DNA of 64,000 bases from Gnetum montanum (lineage: Eukaryota; Streptophyta; Gnetopsida; Gnetales; Gnetaceae), in the NCBI GenBank assembly GCA_015680685.1, contig MNCI01008374.1:281427-345426 (forward strand), in the 5' to 3' direction. The translations under genes and the position numbers were made by a program. A model generated the notes under the pieces. The model did not search any database. It worked only from the letters and a program-made list of their open reading frames with translations, and had not been told where the DNA came from. Below are positions 57,875 to 64,000 of this stretch, one piece after another (within the stretch, counting starts at the first letter, position 1; every line of letters starts with the position of its first letter).

Positions 57875-59884
57875 CTATAATCACAATGAGACCATGGGTT
57901 AGTAATCATTGTGTAACATGAAGTAATTGGAATACCTTTATCTCTTAAGGATACTTACACTTTAGCTAAGTTGTGATTATGGTTGATTTAATTACTTCAA
58001 TTATTATTCTATTTATGCATTATCATTAATAAACCATCTTGGAGGTTGTTGGAAGGGTTAATTGTTGAAAAAAATTGATGTTTATATGTTGTTAAGGTTA
58101 TTAATCCTTTGGGGAAGTTAGAAAATTTTTTAAAAATTTTCATCAGAAACCTTAAGGTTTGTAGCTCCATGATAAAGAGCTTACCTTCGGTAAGTGCAAG
58201 GTCGAAGAGCAAAGTGATTTGGACAAACGGTTGGGAATTTATGGGCTCTGAAAAATTGCAAAAACTCCCTGTGTTATGAGAAAATGACAAAAAATTCTTA
58301 AGTGCATGGTGGTATATATATAGGATGTAAGCACTACGTTGACGAGGCTTCGTTAATGCAGTTGTTAATCACCAAAGATGATTGTTGACTTTGGTCAAAC
58401 TTGCAAAATACAAAGAATTTTTTAATGAAAGTGGGATCAAATGAAAGCTCAAAAGGCCAAGAATAGTATGGAAACATGAGAAGAGGGTGTTTAAGCTCAT
58501 AAATTTGGAAAAATGTAGAAAAATTAATTTGGGGAATGAATGAAATAAAAGGTTAAGGAGCACTGAGTGGAATACTTAATGGAATATGTGAAAGATAGGA
58601 TTCTAGTAATGTTAAAGGTAAGGAACCTTAACTTACCAAACCAAGAGCTATGCAAGTGGGCCCTCCCCATAGTAGGCTCATGTCCTTGTTGCCCTTGCAT
58701 AACCTCAACTATGGAGTCTGTGGGCCCCACATTCAATTTACTGATTATGAGAAGTTAAGGACCAACCAAAAAGAATCTACTTAAGAATTCAAACACATCA
58801 GACTAAGACATAGAGCATAACATAGAACATGATAGTGAGGTGAGTTATGATAGCATGGATGGATGATAGAGAAGGTTGAATGGAGTTCTAAATTAAGGTC
58901 ATAAGAAGCCCCTTATGGAATGTGTGTTTAAAATGACCTAGGAAGTTCCATCCTTAGTCCAAACCAAAACCATCCGCTTTTAGTGACTTCGCATTGCCAT
59001 CCTAAGATTGATCCACCCACATGAGACATGAGAGTGCTTCCACAAGATAACCACCATTCCATAAGGAGAAGAAAAAAGAGAAGTAGAAAGTGAGAAAGGA
59101 CCTTAGTTAGAGGGGACCTTCATGCATAGTTATGTGTATTTTGAGTCCCATAACCAATGCTTGTAGTCCATTTATTTTTCCAAGGGGTATGCTTTGAATT
59201 TCCATTGTTTTTTTTTTCGAAATGGGAACCACACCATGCAAGGACTTATTCATTTATTGGTCTAAGGGGTGTGCTTTGAATTGTCATCATTTTTTTTTTG
59301 AATGGAAACTACACCATACAAAGACTTTATTTGACTTCCTATCAGTGGTTGGAATGAAATTGTAAGAAGTCCATGACAAACACTCAAGCACTCAAGAAAG
59401 TAGAAGAGTACAATGAGTATTGAGTTTCCTTGAAGTCACATCCTTTACAAACCTTTGAATCCTTTTTAATTCTGAAACTACCAAGGTCACCAATTGATTA
59501 AATGTTTCTTTAATGGAAGGGACCTCAAATTCCCAAAATAAGAAAAACCATAGAGTTTATCGAATGAGCAGATGACATGGACTCATTGCTTGTTTCATGA
59601 AAAATAAACCATATCAAAGTCATCAGACATCAGAATTCAAGAATAGAAACTAGACATCAATAATCACAACATTAAGCACAAACCATCATTAGTAAACAAC
59701 AACAATAGCACTAGGTCTTGTGGCAATAAAGTAATTTTATTAGCAAAAATGAGGAAATATCATACTTAAACAAAATAAAGTAAAATATATAAGAAAGTGT
59801 AAGATAATTAAAAAAATTTCAAAGGTATAAATGATGGTGTAAAATTAGAAAAATAAAAATAAAAAATTTGTAAAATAAANTTTG
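57875..59884 (-). other. A3 noncoding spacer between pol and accessory gene
   Basis: It includes the block shared with A2 and A4 (about 58640-59500, with 'accacaccatgcaagga' and 'gaagtcacatcc'). A palindromic 'cgttgacgaggcttcgttaa' lies near 58336. A single N at 59880 marks a join. No gene is recognisable. Confidence 0.6.
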
Positions 59885-62800
59885 GGATACATGTGTCAGG
59901 TTCTAGTAGAGGACCTTATCTCCTAGTTGAAGTTTTACTTTCCTGATTCCAAGGTCATGATGTTGTTTGTTGAATGCCTTGTGCACCTCATTAAAAGATA
60001 AAGGCCACTAATCAGTTTTCATACATTTAGGTTGATCAATCTTTCTTTCTATGCTAAACTTAGGTCAAGATTTAGATCACAGGCTGGTGAGAGTGTACAA
60101 AGCTCAGATTGAATCAAAAGCATTGGAAGTTTTCTGTACACTAACTTGTAGGGAGAGTAGTCAATAGGAAGTTTCCATGTTGAATGATAGCCCTAGAGTA
60201 CATCGTTAAGTTTTGTACTTCAATCCTTCCTATATTTTCTAATAGTACACATTAGTATCTTTGTGATCTCCTAGTTGGTTACCTTTACTTGACCATTGGC
60301 TTGGGGGTGGTAGGGTGTTGTTAATTTATGTTCAACCCCCAAGCATTGCATTAACTTTCTAAAAGTGGCACCTATGAAATGAGTTCCATTATTAGAAATT
60401 AGTAAATGTGGCACCCCAAACCTATTCACAATATTTTATTATATGAATCTGGTAGCAATGGATGATGTACAATCATTAACAGCTGTTTCTTCTACTCATT
60501 TTGTGTAGTAGTCAACTGCTACTAAAATATATGCCTTTCTATTAGACATGGGTGTGATGGGATCCATGAAGTCAATGCCGCATATATCAAAAGGTTATAG
60601 TGGGTGAATCCACTATTGAGGATCTTCCATGTGAGCAATTATCTCCCCATCTTCTTGACAACATTCACAATTCTTGACGAATTGATGAACATCCTTGGAT
60701 ATTGTAGGCCAATAGTATTTTACCATCAGGATTTTTATGGTCATGCATCTCCCTGCATAGTGGCCTCCGCAAGGTCCTTTGTGAGCATCCTTAAGAACAC
60801 ATAGTTGATCTTTGTCAAGGACATACCAATGAATCAGGCCATCTACACACACCTTGTAGAGGTGTTCATTGATATCAATGAAATATTTAGCCCAATGAAG
60901 AAATTGTTGCTTGTTTCTAAAGTCAACATCTTGTGGAATCTTCTGAGTGAGAACATAGGTAAGGATGTCATTGTACCATGTTGTCTTTACACACATTTGT
61001 TCACTTATTGCTCCTATAAAGAGGAGTTCATTTAGAAACTAGTTAGAGAGTAGGCTCTCCTCCTCTTTATTATCCCATCTTAAGTGAGAGAGGTGATCAG
61101 GGACCACATTCTTGGTCCCTTTTTGATCTACCATCATGAGATCAAATTCTTGTAAGATCACGAGCCACCATATGACATGAGGGCTCACTGTTGGCTTGTT
61201 CATGAGGAAGTGAATTACACTGTGGTATGTGTGCACAAATACTTTGTAGCAAAGCACATAGTGCCTAAACTTTTCCAGAGTGTCCACCACTACCATTAGT
61301 TCCTTTTTCATGGTGGTGTAATTTAACTATGCTCCCATTGTGTAGTGGATATAATATGAGCATTTCTTATCATCCTTTTGCATGAGCAGTGCTCCCAACA
61401 CATAGTTAGATGCATTTGGCATGATGTGAAAGGGTCAAGACTAGTATGGTGCTTGTAGGATTGGTGTTTCTACGAGTTTCTCTTTTAATTGTTGAAATGC
61501 ATGTTCACATTTCTTGGACCAAATGAAAGGTGCATCTTTCTTTGTAAGCTCTACCAACAGTTTTGCAATCTTAGAGAAATTCTTTATGAATCACCGATAG
61601 TAGCCAATGTGTCCAAGGAATGACCAAACGTCTTTAACAATCTTTAGTTGATGTGTTATTCCTTGGATGACCCTTATCTTTTCTAGGTCTACCTCAATAA
61701 CTTTTTGTGAAATTTAGTGCCCTAGCACAATACCTTCTTGGACCATGAGATGGCTCTTTTTCCAATTAAATCGTAAGTTTGTTTCAACACATCTCTTTAA
61801 TGCCTACTCAAGGAAAATGTAGCTCCATAGGTGAAAAAGTCATCCATGAAGACTTTCACACCACTACCAGTTTGCTCTTGGAAAATATTAAGGACCAAGC
61901 ATTGAAATGTTGTAGGGGCATTGCATAAATCGAATGGCATCTTACAATATGCAAAAGCTCCCCAAGGACTTGTGAATGTTATCTTAGCATGATCTTCTAG
62001 CACAATTTGGATTTGGTTATAGCCACTATAACCATCCAAGAAGCTATAATAACAATGCCTAGATATGGTGTCCAATACTTGATCCACAAATGGTAATGAA
62101 AAATGATCTTTAAACATTGTCATATTTAACAGCTTGAAGTCGATGCAGACCCACTATTTGCCATCCTTCTTTAGCAAAATTATGAGTGGACTAACCCACT
62201 CACTATATGCAATGGGATAGATGAACCTCACCTTGAGGAGTTGTTCAATTTTCTTCTTGATGATCTACTTCAATTTGGGATTTAGCTGCCTCTGTGGCTA
62301 CCTTCTAGGCTTCATGGCTAAGTCAATGTAAATGCGATGCTGCCATATCCTTGGATTGATTATTATTAGCTTAAGATATGACCAAGTAAAGGCTATTGAT
62401 CATTTGTTAATCACCTTCAACAGCTTTTAAGGGCTGTTGCTTAAAATTATCAGGGATTTCCAACTCTCCCTAACAAGTATCATCATCTTCCTCAAAGAAT
62501 TGGAAATGAATTTTAAGTTTGTCTATGCCTTCAACATAAGCATATGTTACTCTCTCAGTTGGTTCCATGCATAATGTGTTGTTATTTGAGTTAGCTATCA
62601 ACCACTAGGTTCCCTCATGTTTTGTGGTTGCTACATACAAAAACCTTTGAATATTAATTTCTTATGCGAACTGATTGCATGTCTTAATGTATGTACTTTT
62701 GATGGACCAAATCTTTTGCACAAAATTACACCCATTATCGTTGTATGCGATGCATGGAATATGCTTGTTATCTATCTTGTCCAATTCATTTTCTTTATAT

Positions 62801-63240
62801 ATTTCCAGAGAGAGATCCCTTATGCCCATATGTGCATCGACCCTGCTAAACCAAGCTCTTCCAATAATGATTGGGAAGTCACTTTTGTAGTTTTCAACCT
62901 TGATTACCATAAAATCAGTAGGATAGGACCACCCAAAAACTATGGTCACAATGTCCGCTACTAATCCTAGAGGAATAGTAATTGACTGATTTTCCAATTC
63001 TAGATAGATGTTGCTCTTCTTGAGAGGTGGTAGGTTCCAGGCCTTGTACATGTCATGGGAGATGAAATTAACTTTGGAACCAGAGTTAAAAAGAGCCTTG
63101 CATGGCTCATGTCCAGTGATCTACAAGTAAATGAGTGGACGTTTTGGATCATATTTTTTTGTGGAAAGATTGCCAACCTTGATGTAGTAGAAAATAGCAT
63201 GAGTTAGCATTACAATGTGAATCCAAGGTGACACTTAATT
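59885..63240 (-). pseudogene. pol: A3 pol: protease, RT, RNase H, integrase
   Basis: Protease (63240-62660): KALFNSGSKVNFIS has Asn where A2 has the catalytic Asp, followed by SDFPIIIGRAWFSRVDAH. RT (about 62300-61700): EWVSPLIILLKKDGK, DGYSGYNQI, PWGAFAYCKMPF and catalytic VFMDDF, the Athila-type form. RNase H (61700-61039): MKKELMVVVDTLEKFRHY, FLMNKP. Integrase (60996-59900): zinc domain with HKGPCGGHYAG and CECCQ, GIDFMDP, ISNNGTHF (catalytic Asp changed to Asn) and ANGQVKVTN (catalytic Glu changed to Lys). It has numerous TAG and TGA stops. Gene order PR-RT-RH-IN and the integrase style fit Athila. Confidence 0.9.
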
Positions 63241-64000
63241 GGAAGGGCACTCAAAGGTATTTGATGCAATGGATGAGGGTATTAGAGATGTAGGACAATC
63301 AACTAGACTAGATTGTGAGGGTTGGAGAGGACTTTTGGGTCCAAAGAAGGATCTTTTTCTAGATCAATTTTCTGAACCACTTGACTAGAAAGCTGATAGC
63401 CCTCGTAGCATTTCGTTGTTGTGGCTATGGAGGAATCTCATCCTACATGGATGGAGTAGGAGGTAATTGGGTTGAAGATGGAGGTGTGTGTGCAGATGGA
63501 TGTAGAGGGTGATATGGATCTAGGTTTTTCCCTTAAGTACATGGTGAACATGTTTGGTGGTACTCTCGAGGGTAATAGTGATGCTAAAATGAGGTATGAC
63601 TTGCAAAACTTCTTAGAGATACGGGTTGCTGAACATAGTACCTGTATGGATCTGGTTGCCTATAAGGGTACTACTACCTTGATAGTAGTATTCTCCACCA
63701 TTGTGGTTGTTACCACTGTTGATATTGTTCATAAGGTTGTGGAGGAGTTCCACTTGTGTAATAAGGTTGTTGTTGTTGGTGGAACTATCTTGGATTGTCT
63801 TGAGGATAAGGCAATTGTCCAAGTGCTTGCCTACATGCTAGTTAAGGATTCAATGCATACACTCCAGACTCTTGTAAGTGTGACACTAGAGGGTAACATC
63901 ATTTTGGATGTTCATATTAATAGATATCACAATAAGTTTCCTTATCAGAGTCAATTTTCATAACTTCCTCTATGGCTACAACTTTTCCCTTACCTCTTTG
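63241..64000 (-). pseudogene. gag: A3 gag C-terminal part (runs off window)
   Basis: The minus-strand frame contains SHLQESGVYALNP and LPYPQDNP, matching A1 and A2 immediately after the zinc knuckle, then a Gln/Pro/Tyr-rich linker (YEQYQQW, YVQQPVSL). The knuckle is degraded, with Tyr or stop in place of Cys. It links to protease with several stops. The N-terminal part lies beyond the window. Confidence 0.83.

Larger units (their letters stand above)
39062..64000 (-). mobile_element. A3: Athila-like element with pol and accessory gene, split by T3
   Basis: Only the 3' LTR (39062-39962) is in the window. Moving upstream on the minus strand: polypurine tract, accessory gene (interrupted by T3 at 42247-57054), noncoding spacer, integrase, RNase H, RT, protease and gag, which runs off the window. 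It is the only family A copy here with pol. All genes have stops, and key catalytic residues are lost in protease and integrase. Confidence 0.88.

Noticed and set aside
63472-63963. 163-codon plus-strand frame at the right edge
   Set aside because: It is the shadow of the Gln/Pro-rich A3 gag linker on the minus strand, which aligns with A1 and A2.

Overview
The window is plant nuclear DNA made almost entirely of nested, decaying Ty3/Gypsy LTR retrotransposons. I see no convincing host gene, tRNA, rRNA or CRISPR array. A land plant with a large, repeat-rich genome is indicated by plant-type Ty3 lineages, a primer-binding site matching tRNA-Asp, TATAAATA promoters in the LTRs, spliceosomal GT..AG introns, and decay dominated by C-to-T changes (CAG to TAG). 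I cannot name the species. Assembly gaps lie at 33472-33952 and 48884-49427, with single-N joins at 23850, 43839, 43921, 46953 and 59880.

Two families explain about 90% of the sequence. Family A (copies A1 to A4, all on the minus strand) is Athila-like: LTRs of about 0.8-1.0 kb starting TGATGAGTGG, a tRNA-Asp primer site, gag-protease in one frame, an FMDD reverse transcriptase and, in A3, an extra gene between pol and the 3' LTR. Family T (T1 to T3, all on the plus strand) is Tat/Ogre-like: LTRs of 1.2-1.7 kb starting TGAAACACC, a CHHC zinc-finger gag, a VDDGA protease, YVDD reverse transcriptase, two RNase H domains and integrase, with protease and reverse transcriptase separated by a probable intron.

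Layout: A1 gag, primer site and 5' LTR (1-3176) sit in an older family-A LTR (3182-3622). T2 (4349-28386, target duplication TGTTT) follows, with T1 inserted inside it (6841-23935, duplication CTGCC). A2 (30861-37720, duplication ATCAT) splits a degenerate host tandem repeat. A3 (39062 to beyond the window) is split by T3 (42247-57054, GATTT/GGTTT), which is split by A4 (45275-50938, GGTTT/GGCTT). That is a three-level nest, and interrupted reading frames resume in frame across the insertions.

The most unusual object is an eight-exon gene (12952-17457, minus strand) lying antisense inside T1, between protease and reverse transcriptase. Its splice sites are close to consensus and six of seven exon junctions keep phase. 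It has a domain resembling the 'putative plant transposon protein' family, a coiled coil and an acidic repeat tail. A3 carries a gene of similar layout in sense orientation in the env position, immediately after a conserved 3' splice site. Two different retrotransposon lineages in this window therefore carry an accessory gene of the same general design.

Most coding regions are interrupted. The exception is the A1 gag, which is open for 668 codons to the window edge and is probably the youngest coding sequence here.
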